Shown piece by piece: positions 1-8,291 of a stretch of DNA of 46,406 nt. The first letter of the stretch is position 1, and the number at the start of each line of letters is the position of its first letter. The notes under the pieces were generated by a model. That model did no database searches. It was not told the origin of the DNA and saw only the letters and a program-made list of their open reading frames with translations. Origin of the DNA: a virus. A program made the translations under genes and the position numbers. Location: IMG/VR virus record IMGVR_UViG_3300032087_004063, positions 1-46,406 of that record; one strand, written 5' to 3'.

Positions 1-74
1 GCAGATTCAAACGCCGGTGATTTTCCCAGATAATCTGTAGTACCTAAACGTTTTCAATAACTTACAATCAACCA

Positions 75-788
75 TCACTTACGCATCATCCTTTTAATCT
101 GGTAGTCCAATCTATTCATATAAAATCTAGGCGCTTGTTCATAGGCTTTCTTGGTCGCTGGTGCTAGCCATGGCTTAGGCTTTGATATCACAGCTCTGTG
201 CTCTGTCTTGTATAGTCTATCCAACTGGTATCGCTTCTTGTTGCCCTTCACTCTGAATATGTTCGTCTCACCGTTGCGTTCTAACTCAATGAATCTTCTT
301 TTTGATTTAATAGCCTCTTGGATTAATGCCGCGTTACGCTCACGTCTAGGTAATTCTTTCATGCGCTTACTAGGCATCTTGAGCATATTCCTACGGTTAG
401 GCTTGCGTACTGGCTTGCGTCTAATCGTCTTGCCTTGCGCGCCACCTTTACGCTCACCTGATGCTACTGGTGTCGGTATAGCCACTGCCCCGGTAAATCT
501 ATCGGGCTGACTGATAAAGCCCTCCTCTTGCTTAGCCATATACCCCAACGTCGATCCAAACTCAGCAAGCGGCTTTCCCCGCTTCGCTTTATCAATCGGA
601 TTATTCCTTGGCGAGAGAGTCCACTTGTTCCTTACGGTGAAATTACGCTCTATTTGCTCCCGTGCTTGCGTACGCGCTTCGAAAGCTAAGTCATTGAGTG
701 TTTGCTCGGTTGCGATCTTAAAGCCCGTCTTGTTGGCTCTCAGGAGCTTTAACTCGTATTGTCGTAATTGTTTAGTATCTATTTCCAT
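75..788 (-). CDS. putative minor tail / neck protein (gpZ- or gp10-like)
   Basis: A basic 237-residue protein. The N-terminal helix is followed by a central stretch reading GSTLGYMAKQEEGF and then IPTPVASGERKGG. A YMAKQEEG segment followed by an IPT motif and an arginine-rich stretch is the pattern I associate with phage minor tail or neck proteins (gpZ/HK97 gp10 style), which bridge head and tail. That family link is recall of a pattern, not a search. The start at 788 has GGAG six bases upstream. It lies far from the other structural genes in linear coordinates, but on a circular map it is transcribed in the same direction as the late cluster. It sits just beyond the terminator hairpin of the upstream gene, so it needs read-through or its own promoter. 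It converges on the rightward ORF that would end at base 40. Confidence 0.5.
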   Translation of the reverse strand: MEIDTKQLRQYELKLLRANKTGFKIATEQTLNDLAFEARTQAREQIERNFTVRNKWTLSPRNNPIDKAKRGKPLAEFGSTLGYMAKQEEGFISQPDRFTGAVAIPTPVASGERKGGAQGKTIRRKPVRKPNRRNMLKMPSKRMKELPRRERNAALIQEAIKSKRRFIELERNGETNIFRVKGNKKRYQLDRLYKTEHRAVISKPKPWLAPATKKAYEQAPRFYMNRLDYQIKRMMRK

Positions 789-800
789 GCTAGCTCCAAA

Positions 801-827
801 TAAAAAGCCCTATCGTGTGATAGGGCT
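801..827 (-). terminator. Rho-independent terminator after the 851-1333 gene
   Basis: A perfect 9-bp stem (AGCCCTATC at 806-814, GATAGGGCT at 819-827) has a GTGT loop. On the minus strand it is followed by five T residues (801-805). It lies between two leftward genes, so transcription of the downstream tail-like gene must read through it. Confidence 0.8.
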
Positions 828-850
828 AGTTTAGCATGTGACCAAAATAA

Positions 851-1333
851 CTACCGCCAAACCTTAACGCTCAACATTCCTGACTTACCAAGTTTGCAAA
901 TCCCTTTAACACCATTCAGCTCAGTCGGTTTAGTGTTGCCTGTCCATGCTTTGCCGTTCTTGCCTGTGTCGATGTACATCTTGCAAACTAGGCCTAGATC
1001 GTTACCTGCTTTTAATAGCTCAATATCAAGCGGTTGATTGCTCCACACTTTTATTGCTTTGACCTTTGTGTCTTCTGGTCGGCAAATGCTCACGATATCC
1101 CCATAAGCATCATGATGACTTCGGCCATCTCTTCGGTGCGTGTGCATCATTGAACCAGCTTGAGGTAAATCAATCCATAACCTAGCCTCTGCAATATCTC
1201 CATGATTAAAGGTCACTACATCAGTAACACTCGTTACATGTCCAACATTGCCATTGGATAATAAAACCGATGTGCCGATCAACAAGTCGTTTAGGTTTTT
1301 CAGCTTACCTGCTGGTATTAGTTTTTTAGTCAT
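851..1333 (-). CDS. hypothetical protein, first leftward gene from the control region
   Basis: A 160-residue protein that I do not recognise. Its N-terminal half is rich in valine, glycine and threonine (SNGNVGHVTSVTDVVTF), suggesting a beta-barrel fold. It also has a histidine-rich segment, MMHTHRRDGRSHHD, around residues 62-75 that could bind metal or nucleic acid. The C-terminal half has evenly spaced lysines and glycines. The gene begins at an ATG preceded by an ACAGGAC-type ribosome binding site and has a good promoter at 1367-1395, whose -35 box lies inside the repeat array. It ends at a strong terminator. Because it is the only leftward gene served by the control region, a regulatory or origin-related role is possible but unproven. 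Confidence 0.75.
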   Translation of the reverse strand: MTKKLIPAGKLKNLNDLLIGTSVLLSNGNVGHVTSVTDVVTFNHGDIAEARLWIDLPQAGSMMHTHRRDGRSHHDAYGDIVSICRPEDTKVKAIKVWSNQPLDIELLKAGNDLGLVCKMYIDTGKNGKAWTGNTKPTELNGVKGICKLGKSGMLSVKVWR

Positions 1334-1366
1334 TGCCGTTTAGTCCTGTTTTGTTTGTGTGTTTGA

Positions 1367-1395
1367 ATAATAAAACAAAGTTAAGCACAAATCAA
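1367..1395 (-). promoter_or_regulatory. leftward promoter in the iteron region
   Basis: Reading the minus strand, TTGATT (1395-1390), a 17-base spacer and TATTAT (1372-1367) match a sigma-70 promoter. The -35 box overlaps the first CAAATCA copy (1388-1394), so a protein bound to the repeats would block it. Confidence 0.6.
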
Positions 1396-1732
1396 CGTCA
1401 AACGTTCAAATCACAGCAAATCACACAACCATGATTTGACTATGATTTCCCCAGCCCTTGCTACATAAGGGCTCGCAGCTCAAATCACAAATCACACTCT
1501 AATATAAAGATGTTTAATATTTATTATTATAAATAAAGGGGTATAAGGGGAAAGCACTGGTTATTTATACAGTAAAAAAATTAAGAGAAAAATAATTGTA
1601 TTTATTTCTGATAAGCGATGATTTGATGATTTGATGATTTGACACAAAAAATCCTTACAAATCAGTAAGTCGCAAGTCATACGATGCTGTGATTTGACTT
1701 TATGATTTGCCAAATCATGATTTGATGATTGA
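1388..1732. repeat. iteron array TGATTTG/CAAATCA; candidate origin or operator cluster
   Basis: The 7-mer TGATTTG occurs exactly at 1432, 1619, 1627, 1635, 1690, 1703 and 1718. Its complement CAAATCA occurs at 1388, 1407, 1417, 1481, 1488, 1658 and 1711. That is 14 exact copies in about 340 bases; near-copies lie at 1443, 1673 and 1726. Three copies at 1619-1641 are in tandem with an 8-base period, and 1711-1724 is a back-to-back inverted pair. Between the two groups lies a very AT-rich stretch (about 1500-1620) that could unwind. A 7-bp hairpin (1453-1459 with 1467-1473) lies inside the left group. The 1334-1799 stretch has no gene. Iterons for a replication initiator, or operators for the divergent promoters, both fit. 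Confidence 0.85.
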
Positions 1733-1757
1733 TATGTGTTCCTAAATGTTTTAAAGT
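1729..1757 (+). promoter_or_regulatory. rightward promoter of the replication operon
   Basis: TTGATA (1729-1734), a 17-base spacer and TAAAGT (1752-1757) lie 43 bases before the first rightward gene. The -35 box overlaps the last, imperfect repeat unit, mirroring the arrangement of the leftward promoter. Confidence 0.5.
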
Positions 1758-1799
1758 AATCACTGTTATTAAACAGAGATTAAAAAAGGAAACAACGCA

Positions 1800-2027
1800 A
1801 TGAAAAAACTGACACCAGAAGAAGCCCAAGCTCTAACCATGACAAAAACAGCGTTATTCATCAGTTGGGTTAACGATGTGGAACCATATGACTCTGTGCT
1901 TGTTGAGCTACCAGAAGACACTGGATTTCAAACATTCCGAACAACAGTGAACCGTTACTACAAAGGTGAGCGCTCTTTCTCAATGAAGAAAACGCCAAAA
2001 GGCATCGTAGTTACTCGAATCAAGTAG
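1800..2027 (+). CDS. small early protein, unknown
   Basis: A 75-residue protein and the first gene of the rightward replication operon. It has an N-terminal helix (KKLTPEEAQALTMTKTALFI) and then a compact segment with a basic, aromatic-containing C-terminal half (RTTVNRYYKGERSFSMKKTPKGIVVTRIK) compatible with DNA binding. The ribosome binding site is AAGGAAA. It ends ten bases before the primase start. I do not recognise a family. Its place immediately after the iteron array makes it a reasonable candidate for a repeat-binding or replication accessory protein, but that is inference only. Confidence 0.7.
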   Translation: MKKLTPEEAQALTMTKTALFISWVNDVEPYDSVLVELPEDTGFQTFRTTVNRYYKGERSFSMKKTPKGIVVTRIK

Positions 2028-2036
2028 GTATTGGAT

Positions 2037-4349
2037 ATGATCTACGAGAGCGCAAAGAAATACCATGATGCTGGACTGTCGCTAGTCAACTTGCATCCTA
2101 TAGAAAATGGTAAGTGCGGGTGTGGCAATCCTGACTGCAAAATGGCAGGTAAGCACCCACAAAATTCCAACTGGCAAATAATGATAGGCATGAGCAATCA
2201 ATTTGAGCTTATTGAGAACTACCACAACTTCAACATGCTGTGCACTGGTTTTGGATGGTTATTGGAAGACCACCACTTGGTTGTGGATGTAGACCCAAAG
2301 AATGGCGGTTTTGAATCGTTCGATAAACTATGTGAAAAGGTGCCACAACTAAAAGAATGTGGAGTTGGTGTTAAAACTGGTGGAGGCGGATTCCACCTTT
2401 ACTACAACAAGCCTGCAGAACTTGATGTCCGTGGTACTCATCCTGATTACCCTGGCATCGACTTTAAACACAAAGGAGGCTTTGTTGTTGCTGGTGGCTC
2501 ATTACATAACAGCGGTAAATACTACACGATTGACCATTGTTATGATGATGACCTAACAAACCTTGATGATGCACCAGTTGAACTACTGTCAATCATTGAA
2601 AAAGTTGTGTGCACTAGGGATTTTGAAGGAGATTTTGAAGGAGATTTGTCCGAGGTTGTTTCGTACATACCAAACAATGATGACCACTATGACGACTTCA
2701 TTGAAATAGGCATGGCCATCCATGACACCGATCCAAATGCTTATCCACTATGGGAGGCGTGGGCCTCTAAATCATCAAAGTTTGATGAAGCTGAAATGTT
2801 GGTTAAATGGGATTCGTTTGGCAAAAACCCTAGCCGTGTAACCATTGGTACGTTGATTAAAAAAGCAATAGAGCATGGTTACAAGTTGCCAGCAAAAGGC
2901 GGGACTAAAGTTGTAATACCTGACGACTACGACCCAGAAGATGATTTATGTACTAACCACATTGATATTCTAAAACCCCACGGTCTTATTGGGGATATTG
3001 TCAGCTTCATTAACGCTAACGCACACAGACAGCGCCCAGCTATTGCCGTGCTATCTGCATTGTGGGGCTTGGGTTCAGTGATGGGTAAAATGTACATTGC
3101 TCCCAATGGAGTTAGGCCAAACCTGATCACTTTGTCTATTGCTGCCTCAGGAACTGGTAAAAATGCACCGCTTGGTTTTGCGCGTGACATCCTATTGTCT
3201 TGTGGTGTTGGTGAAGCTTTGCACGGCAGTATTTCATCAGCTCCAGAGATGAACAATAACGTGGTTGACCACCAGCATGCATTTTACGCTGTCGATGAGG
3301 TGCATAGAATATTCAGTGCATCAGACGACCCAAGAGCGCCAGCTTATTACAAGGCCGTTAACGATACGCTTATGACTCAGTACACCGATAGCCGCCTAGT
3401 GCTCCGTGGTAACGATGCTATAGCGCTTAAATCTAAGATATCAAAGAGCATTGCACACCTTGAAGCATCGATTGAGGATGCAGAGAAGGGCCTAGAGTTT
3501 ATTGTTAAAACTCAAATTGAACTTGAAAAAAAGAAGATGGATTACGTTAAAAACGGCGTTCCAGATCCATTCATGAGTTTTTACGGCACATCTACACCAG
3601 TTAACCTCGATGGACTTGTCACACCTGGAAATATCGCATCTGGCTTAGTTGGCCGCTCGATAATACTAAAGGAATACGATAACTATCCACCAGCTACGAG
3701 TTATGGCCTTGGAAGTAGCATGCTTAAAAAGGAGTTGCCAAGCGAAATAAAAGAGCGAGTTAAAAATATATACCTGAAAGGTAGAGCGCAAGACAGAACA
3801 GTGACATGGCGAGAAGATTACGGTTTAGAGTTTTGGGGTGAGCCTATTGTCGTTGGTGCAACTGACGAAGCTATGGCCCTGAGTTCTAAAATACATGCTT
3901 ACTTCGACTCAATGGGGTACAAGGCCACATCTTCTGCACAGCCGCTTTACACGAGGGCTTTCGAGTTAGTGGTAAAGGTGGCGATGATCATTGCGGCTGA
4001 AAGTGGAATGATGAACAAAGAAGACCTTATGTACGCCTTTGCCCTAATCAAATCTGATATCTCCACAAAGATTGCCTTGCTTCATGTCGCGGAGGGTGAT
4101 GAGAAGGGCTCTAGTTCAGATGATAGAGAAAAGGCTCTGTTAATTCGACTGTCAGAACTTTGTTCCACAAAGGGAGGGCTTACAAGGGGCCAGATAAAAG
4201 ACCGTACGAAGAAGAAGTACAAAGAGGAGGATGTAAAGGCAGCCATTAGCAAGTTGGTAGATTCTGGACACATCCAGAAGGAAGAATTTGTGGGTGGGAA
4301 CAATAAAAAGACAATTAGATACACAACATCGAAAAAATTAGAACTTTAG
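2037..4349 (+). CDS. bifunctional primase-polymerase / DUF3987-type helicase primase
   Basis: About 770 residues. Residues 1-190 form an archaeo-eukaryotic Prim-Pol domain. It has a Cys/His cluster (CGCGNPDCKMAGKHP), the metal-binding motif VVDVDP near residue 85, GGGGFHLYY with the catalytic-type histidine near 120, and GIDFKHKGGFVVAGGS near 142. Residues about 210-285 look like a PriCT-2 linker domain (IGMAIHDTDPNAYPLWEAW). From about 315 a DUF3987-like ATPase follows, with the P-loop AASGTGKNAP near 370 and YAVDEVH as Walker B. The family synthesises primers and unwinds DNA at the fork. The ATG at 2037 has AGG eight bases upstream; the in-frame TTG at 2031 is too close to that site. A 12-bp direct repeat at 2619-2642 encodes DFEGDFEG in the interdomain linker. 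Confidence 0.9.
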   Translation: MIYESAKKYHDAGLSLVNLHPIENGKCGCGNPDCKMAGKHPQNSNWQIMIGMSNQFELIENYHNFNMLCTGFGWLLEDHHLVVDVDPKNGGFESFDKLCEKVPQLKECGVGVKTGGGGFHLYYNKPAELDVRGTHPDYPGIDFKHKGGFVVAGGSLHNSGKYYTIDHCYDDDLTNLDDAPVELLSIIEKVVCTRDFEGDFEGDLSEVVSYIPNNDDHYDDFIEIGMAIHDTDPNAYPLWEAWASKSSKFDEAEMLVKWDSFGKNPSRVTIGTLIKKAIEHGYKLPAKGGTKVVIPDDYDPEDDLCTNHIDILKPHGLIGDIVSFINANAHRQRPAIAVLSALWGLGSVMGKMYIAPNGVRPNLITLSIAASGTGKNAPLGFARDILLSCGVGEALHGSISSAPEMNNNVVDHQHAFYAVDEVHRIFSASDDPRAPAYYKAVNDTLMTQYTDSRLVLRGNDAIALKSKISKSIAHLEASIEDAEKGLEFIVKTQIELEKKKMDYVKNGVPDPFMSFYGTSTPVNLDGLVTPGNIASGLVGRSIILKEYDNYPPATSYGLGSSMLKKELPSEIKERVKNIYLKGRAQDRTVTWREDYGLEFWGEPIVVGATDEAMALSSKIHAYFDSMGYKATSSAQPLYTRAFELVVKVAMIIAAESGMMNKEDLMYAFALIKSDISTKIALLHVAEGDEKGSSSDDREKALLIRLSELCSTKGGLTRGQIKDRTKKKYKEEDVKAAISKLVDSGHIQKEEFVGGNNKKTIRYTTSKKLEL

Positions 4350-4351
4350 TG

Positions 4352-4380
4352 TTGCATTGAGTTAAAAACTGTTTTATATT
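4352..4380 (+). promoter_or_regulatory. promoter before the Sak4-like gene
   Basis: TTGCAT (4352-4357), a 17-base spacer and TATATT (4375-4380) lie just after the primase stop. The leader CCAAGTTAAACGA (4386-4398) that follows is nearly the same as the one after the 13.2-kb promoter. Confidence 0.55.
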
Positions 4381-4412
4381 TAATACCAAGTTAAACGAGA
4401 GAGAGCAAAAAC

Positions 4413-5192
4413 ATGAGCTTATTTGAAAAACTATCACAACCTACCAAACAGCCAGTCATGGCAGTTATCGCAGGTGAGCAAGGTCTAGGTAAAACATCAC
4501 TAGGCGCACTAATGCCAAAGCCTGTAATGATTCGCACGGAAGACGGTGCAAGTGCTATTGAGGGAATGGATGTTCAAATGTTCCCGGTAGCAAAAAGCAT
4601 TAATGATGTTTACGAGCAGATCAAAATGCTTGCAACTGAAGAGCACGACTTTAAAACGCTTCTTGTGGACTCAACCACGGCCTTTGATTCACTGGCAGTG
4701 CTAGACGTACAAACGCGAAACAAGACAGCCAACCTATCAGCGTGTGACGGCGGTTTTGGTGGTGGATACCACACAGTACGCGCTGAGCATGAAAAGCTTT
4801 TAAATCGCTGCAAACGTCTTAGTGATGAAAAGAGAATGAACATTATGTTTATCTCACACGTTGAAACTGAAGAGATGAACCCGCCGGATGCAGAGTCTTA
4901 TACTCGATACAACATCCAGTTAACTAAAACAAAGTCGGTTGATTGCTCAAAGGTTTATACAAACAACTGTGATCTTGTGGCATTCATGAAGATGGTGACT
5001 TATGTCGTAGATGGCAAAGCTAAGTCTGACGGTTCACGCGTACTAACATGTTACCCAAGTGCAGCGCACGTAAGTAAAAACCGATACAAAATCACTGAAG
5101 ATCTACCGTTTGAAGAAGGTGTTAACCCATTCAACGGAATTATCAAACAACTAACTACTAAAACAGTAACTAAACAAGAAGAAGGTAAATAA
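4413..5192 (+). CDS. Sak4-like RecA-fold ATPase (AAA_24 type)
   Basis: A 259-residue P-loop ATPase. The Walker A motif GEQGLGKTS lies near residues 21-29. TLLVDSTTAF near 81-90 is Walker B, and IMFISHVE near 145-152 is the RecA-type strand with the conserved polar end. Proteins of this type are short RecA cousins that anneal or pair single strands during phage recombination, normally with a dedicated ssDNA-binding partner. Here that partner gene follows after one base, and a Cas4-like nuclease comes next, which is the usual Sak4 module. A local promoter at 4352-4380 gives it expression independent of the primase. The C-terminus (about 200-259) is basic and threonine-rich. Confidence 0.85.
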   Translation: MSLFEKLSQPTKQPVMAVIAGEQGLGKTSLGALMPKPVMIRTEDGASAIEGMDVQMFPVAKSINDVYEQIKMLATEEHDFKTLLVDSTTAFDSLAVLDVQTRNKTANLSACDGGFGGGYHTVRAEHEKLLNRCKRLSDEKRMNIMFISHVETEEMNPPDAESYTRYNIQLTKTKSVDCSKVYTNNCDLVAFMKMVTYVVDGKAKSDGSRVLTCYPSAAHVSKNRYKITEDLPFEEGVNPFNGIIKQLTTKTVTKQEEGK

Positions 5193-5193
5193 T

Positions 5194-5745
5194 ATGGGAT
5201 TTTTCGACCAGTTCGCACATGAAGGCAAAAAAGTAGACGGCTCTGAAGAGAACGCAACAGTAGTAACATCATCAATTGTACCAGGTGGCACCAAAGCAGT
5301 TGCTATGCTTGAAAGCGTTAAATGGGATGAGTACGAAGGCAACCGCAAAGTTAAGGCGCAATGGAAAATTGCTGCAGGTACTTTCACAGGCCGCGTTGTA
5401 TTCCAGAATATTGAGTTATTCGCTAAGAAGTTCGGCACTCAAGAAGCTGACGAAAAGAAAGCATTTCGAGCTGCTAACGTCCTAAAACGTCTATTCATGC
5501 TAACAGGTGCACCAATCCCGGATGCAGAGCCAACAGACGCAGACTTTGCACAAATGGTTGGCAAGATGGCGGGCATCTCAATTGAGCTTTGGGAAATGAA
5601 CGGAAAAAGCGGTAACTGGATCTCAGAGATTCAACCGAGCAAAGGTTTTGAAAGTGTAGACGGTACTGAAATGCCAACGGGTAACACTAGCTCTGCTGCT
5701 GGGACTGCTGGACAGCCTGAGCTATCTGGTGATGACGATTGGTAA
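5194..5745 (+). CDS. single-stranded DNA-binding protein (DUF669-like)
   Basis: A 183-residue protein. The first 130 residues alternate beta-strand-like segments (KAVAMLESVKWDEY, KVKAQWKIAAGTFTGRVVFQ) with a helical stretch rich in lysine and alanine. Residues about 150-183 form a disordered Ser/Thr/Gly tail ending in the acidic, aromatic tip LSGDDDW. An OB-like core with a disordered linker and acidic aromatic tip is how SSB proteins recruit partners. Its place one base after a Sak4-like ATPase supports the assignment to the DUF669 group, which often accompanies Sak4. I identify the family from layout and sequence style, so a different small replication factor is possible. Confidence 0.7.
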   Translation: MGFFDQFAHEGKKVDGSEENATVVTSSIVPGGTKAVAMLESVKWDEYEGNRKVKAQWKIAAGTFTGRVVFQNIELFAKKFGTQEADEKKAFRAANVLKRLFMLTGAPIPDAEPTDADFAQMVGKMAGISIELWEMNGKSGNWISEIQPSKGFESVDGTEMPTGNTSSAAGTAGQPELSGDDDW

Positions 5746-5761
5746 AAACTAGATAAAAAAA

Positions 5762-5783
5762 TAGGGCCGTAATAGCGGCCCTA
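5762..5783. other. hairpin between the SSB-like and nuclease genes
   Basis: AGGGCCG (5763-5769) pairs with CGGCCCT (5776-5782) across a TAATAG loop, extended by T5762-A5783. No T-run follows on the plus strand, but A-rich sequence precedes it. It would therefore terminate leftward, not rightward, transcription. On the rightward message it could protect the 3' end of the SSB message or partly attenuate it. Confidence 0.5.
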
Positions 5784-5811
5784 ATAACATCGTCAAACGA
5801 GAGGTAATCAA

Positions 5812-6879
5812 ATGTCTAAGACAACTATAGCACAAGCTATTGATCTTGCCTATGAGCAGGACAAGAACGGCAGCGACCGCAAACACTTGGGAATGAGCCA
5901 GATAGGTGCAGAGTGTGAGCGTCAAATCTGGTACTCATTCAACAAGGCAAAAACAGTTCAGCACAGCGGTCGATTACTTCGACTTTTCCAGTTTGGGCAT
6001 GATATGGAGCAAGGCTTTGCTGATCTATTAAAAAGCATTGGCTTTCGTGTTTACCTTGATAACCCAGCAACCGGTGAACAATTCCACGTACAAGACCCAG
6101 ATAATAAGTTTTTTAGTGGTTCACTTGATGGTGTGGCCGTATCTCCAAGTGATGTTGAATTTGATGGTGTAGAACCTGACACGGCTTACTTGGTTGACTA
6201 CAAGACAGCAAACAAAAGCAGTTTCAACCAGTTTGTAAAAAAAGGTCTTTTCGATTGGAATATTAAGTATTACCTGCAGCTTATTTGCTATATGGGCTTT
6301 AGTGATCAACTTGGCAAAAAACCCATTCGTGATGCAATGATTTTTGTTTTCAACAAAGACAACCACGAGATAGCAACAGAGACCATTAAGTTTAACCAAG
6401 AATTATTTGATGCAATGCGAGCTAGAGCATTCATGATTGTTGAATCAGAAAAGCCGCCAGTTCGAATCAGTGACGATCCAGAAAACTTTAAGTGTCGATT
6501 TTGTGATTACAAAGAAATATGCCACGGGGAAGAGTTAGCCGAGCCATCATGCAGACTGTGCGGATTCTGCCAGAAGAAAGCGGCTAAAGGTGAGCGATGC
6601 GAAAAGGGTTACAAGCTTACACCATGCGCTGAGCACATATACAACCCTAATGTGTTTGAGGATGATTTTATACCAATCCAGTACCACATGGATGATGGCG
6701 CTATGGAGTACGACGCGATTGTTAACGCCCCAGCACGAAATAAAGACAAGTTTGGCGATAAGCCAGTATTGACCAGTAAAGAGATTTACGAGCTTTACCT
6801 ACAGAACGATGACAAAGAGCTTATCGATACTATCCTTGAGTTCGCCGGTAAATTTGACGCGGGAGTCGATTGGTTATGA
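5812..6879 (+). CDS. Cas4-like PD-(D/E)XK nuclease
   Basis: A 355-residue protein. GMSQIGAECERQIWY near residue 27 resembles the Cas4/RecB-type entry with its first cysteine. SGSLDGVAV near 102 and YLVDYKTANK near 124 supply the aspartate and the D-x-K of the PD-(D/E)XK active site. The YLQLICYMG segment contains the following conserved glutamine. After residue 220 the cluster CRFCDYKEIC then CRLCGFC could carry an iron-sulphur cluster or zinc. Members of this family degrade or resect DNA ends. The neighbours, a recombinase-like ATPase and an ssDNA-binding protein, fit a recombination module. The last 85 residues have no motif I recognise. The stop overlaps the helicase start in an ATGA. Confidence 0.85.
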   Translation: MSKTTIAQAIDLAYEQDKNGSDRKHLGMSQIGAECERQIWYSFNKAKTVQHSGRLLRLFQFGHDMEQGFADLLKSIGFRVYLDNPATGEQFHVQDPDNKFFSGSLDGVAVSPSDVEFDGVEPDTAYLVDYKTANKSSFNQFVKKGLFDWNIKYYLQLICYMGFSDQLGKKPIRDAMIFVFNKDNHEIATETIKFNQELFDAMRARAFMIVESEKPPVRISDDPENFKCRFCDYKEICHGEELAEPSCRLCGFCQKKAAKGERCEKGYKLTPCAEHIYNPNVFEDDFIPIQYHMDDGAMEYDAIVNAPARNKDKFGDKPVLTSKEIYELYLQNDDKELIDTILEFAGKFDAGVDWL

Positions 6880-8291
6880 TTAACCTAAAACTAAAACAGC
6901 AAGAAGCGCTAGGTTTAATGAAAACGGGCGCCAACGTATTTCTAACAGGTAAAGCTGGCACAGGTAAATCATTTGTTACCGATCTATTTACCGAGTGGGC
7001 CAATGAGCAAGAAAAAAACATATTGATTTGTGCACCAACGGGAATCGCTGCGCTCAATATCGGCGGGGCAACAATACACAGAACATTCAAGCTTCCTATC
7101 AACTACGTATCAGACAGCAGCCATCTATATTCATCAAATGAAGGTAGAGCGCTTATTGAAGCTGCAGACATTGTGTTGATTGATGAAGTGTCAATGCTAC
7201 GCGCTGATACATTCTCACACGTTGAATACAAGATGAGAGAGTCTGTGCTAAGTGGTTCGGCTTTCGGAGGTAAGCAAATCGTTGTAGTCGGCGACTTCTA
7301 CCAATTGCCTCCTGTCATTAAGAATGAAGAGCGTGCAGATTTAAAGGCGCACTTTGGTGGAAGCTACGCGTTTGAATGCCAGGCGTGGAAAGATGCCAAG
7401 TTTCAAATGATTGAGTTAGATGAAGTGGTTAGGCAAAGCGATCTTGAGTTTGTAGACGCGCTGAACTCCGTTCGTGAGAAGAACGCGCACAGCAACAAAT
7501 CATTGGGTTACATAAACCATAACGCCAATGGCGACTTAATGGAAAATGACGTTGTCACTTTGTGCTTTACCAATAAGGTTGCGGAGCAGATCAACAAAAA
7601 AGAATTAGCAAAGATTGAAGCGCTACCCGTTGAATTTATCGCTTCAGTTACTGGAACAGTAAAAGAAAGTGAAAAACCAGTACCAGAGCACCTTGAGTTA
7701 AAGGTAGGCGCAAAGGTTATATTTTGCGTTAACGATCAGGATGGGCGCTTTGTTAATGGCACCACTGGCTATGTAACAGGTTTTGATGGTGACTTTATTG
7801 TTATCGATGACAGCATTAACCTGGATAAAAACACTTGGGAAGTGACAGAGCCAAAGCTAAATGAGCTAACCGGAAAGATTGAGCACGATGTTATCGGTAC
7901 ATACCAGCAATACCCGGTTAAGTTGGCGTGGGCGATCACGATACATAAGTCACAAGGTCAGACTATAAAGGGCCGAGTTCACATGCAAATGGACGGCAGC
8001 TTTCGACCTCATGGCGCTTTGTACGTTGCATTGTCTCGATGTACTGACATTAACAATCTTAGCCTTGAGCGCGAGCTAGGCGCTTATGATTTGGTTGTTG
8101 ATGAGAGTGTTAGAACTGCGTTGCTGTCAATGAGTCCAGGTGTCACAACGATTGAGATCCCCGCGTATTCAATCGGGCTATTCGAAAAACTAAAAGAAGT
8201 GATCGAACTAAACCCTAGCGAGAACCAATTAAATGCAATGCTGAAGAGATTAGGAGATTGGGAGGATAAATTATCATGCCAAAAATACTAA
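6876..8291 (+). CDS. Pif1/RecD2-like superfamily 1 DNA helicase
   Basis: About 471 residues. Walker A is GKAGTGKSF near residue 26, motif Ia is APTGIAALNIGGATIHRTF, Walker B is VLIDEVSML, motif III is VVGDFYQLPPV, and near the C-terminus AITIHKSQGQT and YVALSRC are motifs V and VI. This is the complete set for a Pif1-type 5'-3' helicase, as in T4 Dda. It probably acts at forks or in recombination. The ATG at 6876 overlaps the upstream stop (ATGA); the longer TTG start adds only two residues and is less likely. The 3' end overlaps the next helicase gene by 16 bases, so translation of the three genes is coupled. Confidence 0.9.
   Translation: MINLKLKQQEALGLMKTGANVFLTGKAGTGKSFVTDLFTEWANEQEKNILICAPTGIAALNIGGATIHRTFKLPINYVSDSSHLYSSNEGRALIEAADIVLIDEVSMLRADTFSHVEYKMRESVLSGSAFGGKQIVVVGDFYQLPPVIKNEERADLKAHFGGSYAFECQAWKDAKFQMIELDEVVRQSDLEFVDALNSVREKNAHSNKSLGYINHNANGDLMENDVVTLCFTNKVAEQINKKELAKIEALPVEFIASVTGTVKESEKPVPEHLELKVGAKVIFCVNDQDGRFVNGTTGYVTGFDGDFIVIDDSINLDKNTWEVTEPKLNELTGKIEHDVIGTYQQYPVKLAWAITIHKSQGQTIKGRVHMQMDGSFRPHGALYVALSRCTDINNLSLERELGAYDLVVDESVRTALLSMSPGVTTIEIPAYSIGLFEKLKEVIELNPSENQLNAMLKRLGDWEDKLSCQKY

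Noticed and set aside
1388-1732. Repeats considered as a CRISPR array
   Set aside because: Units are only 7 bases long, occur in both orientations and have no uniform spacers. No cas genes are present; the Cas4-like gene belongs to a phage recombination module.
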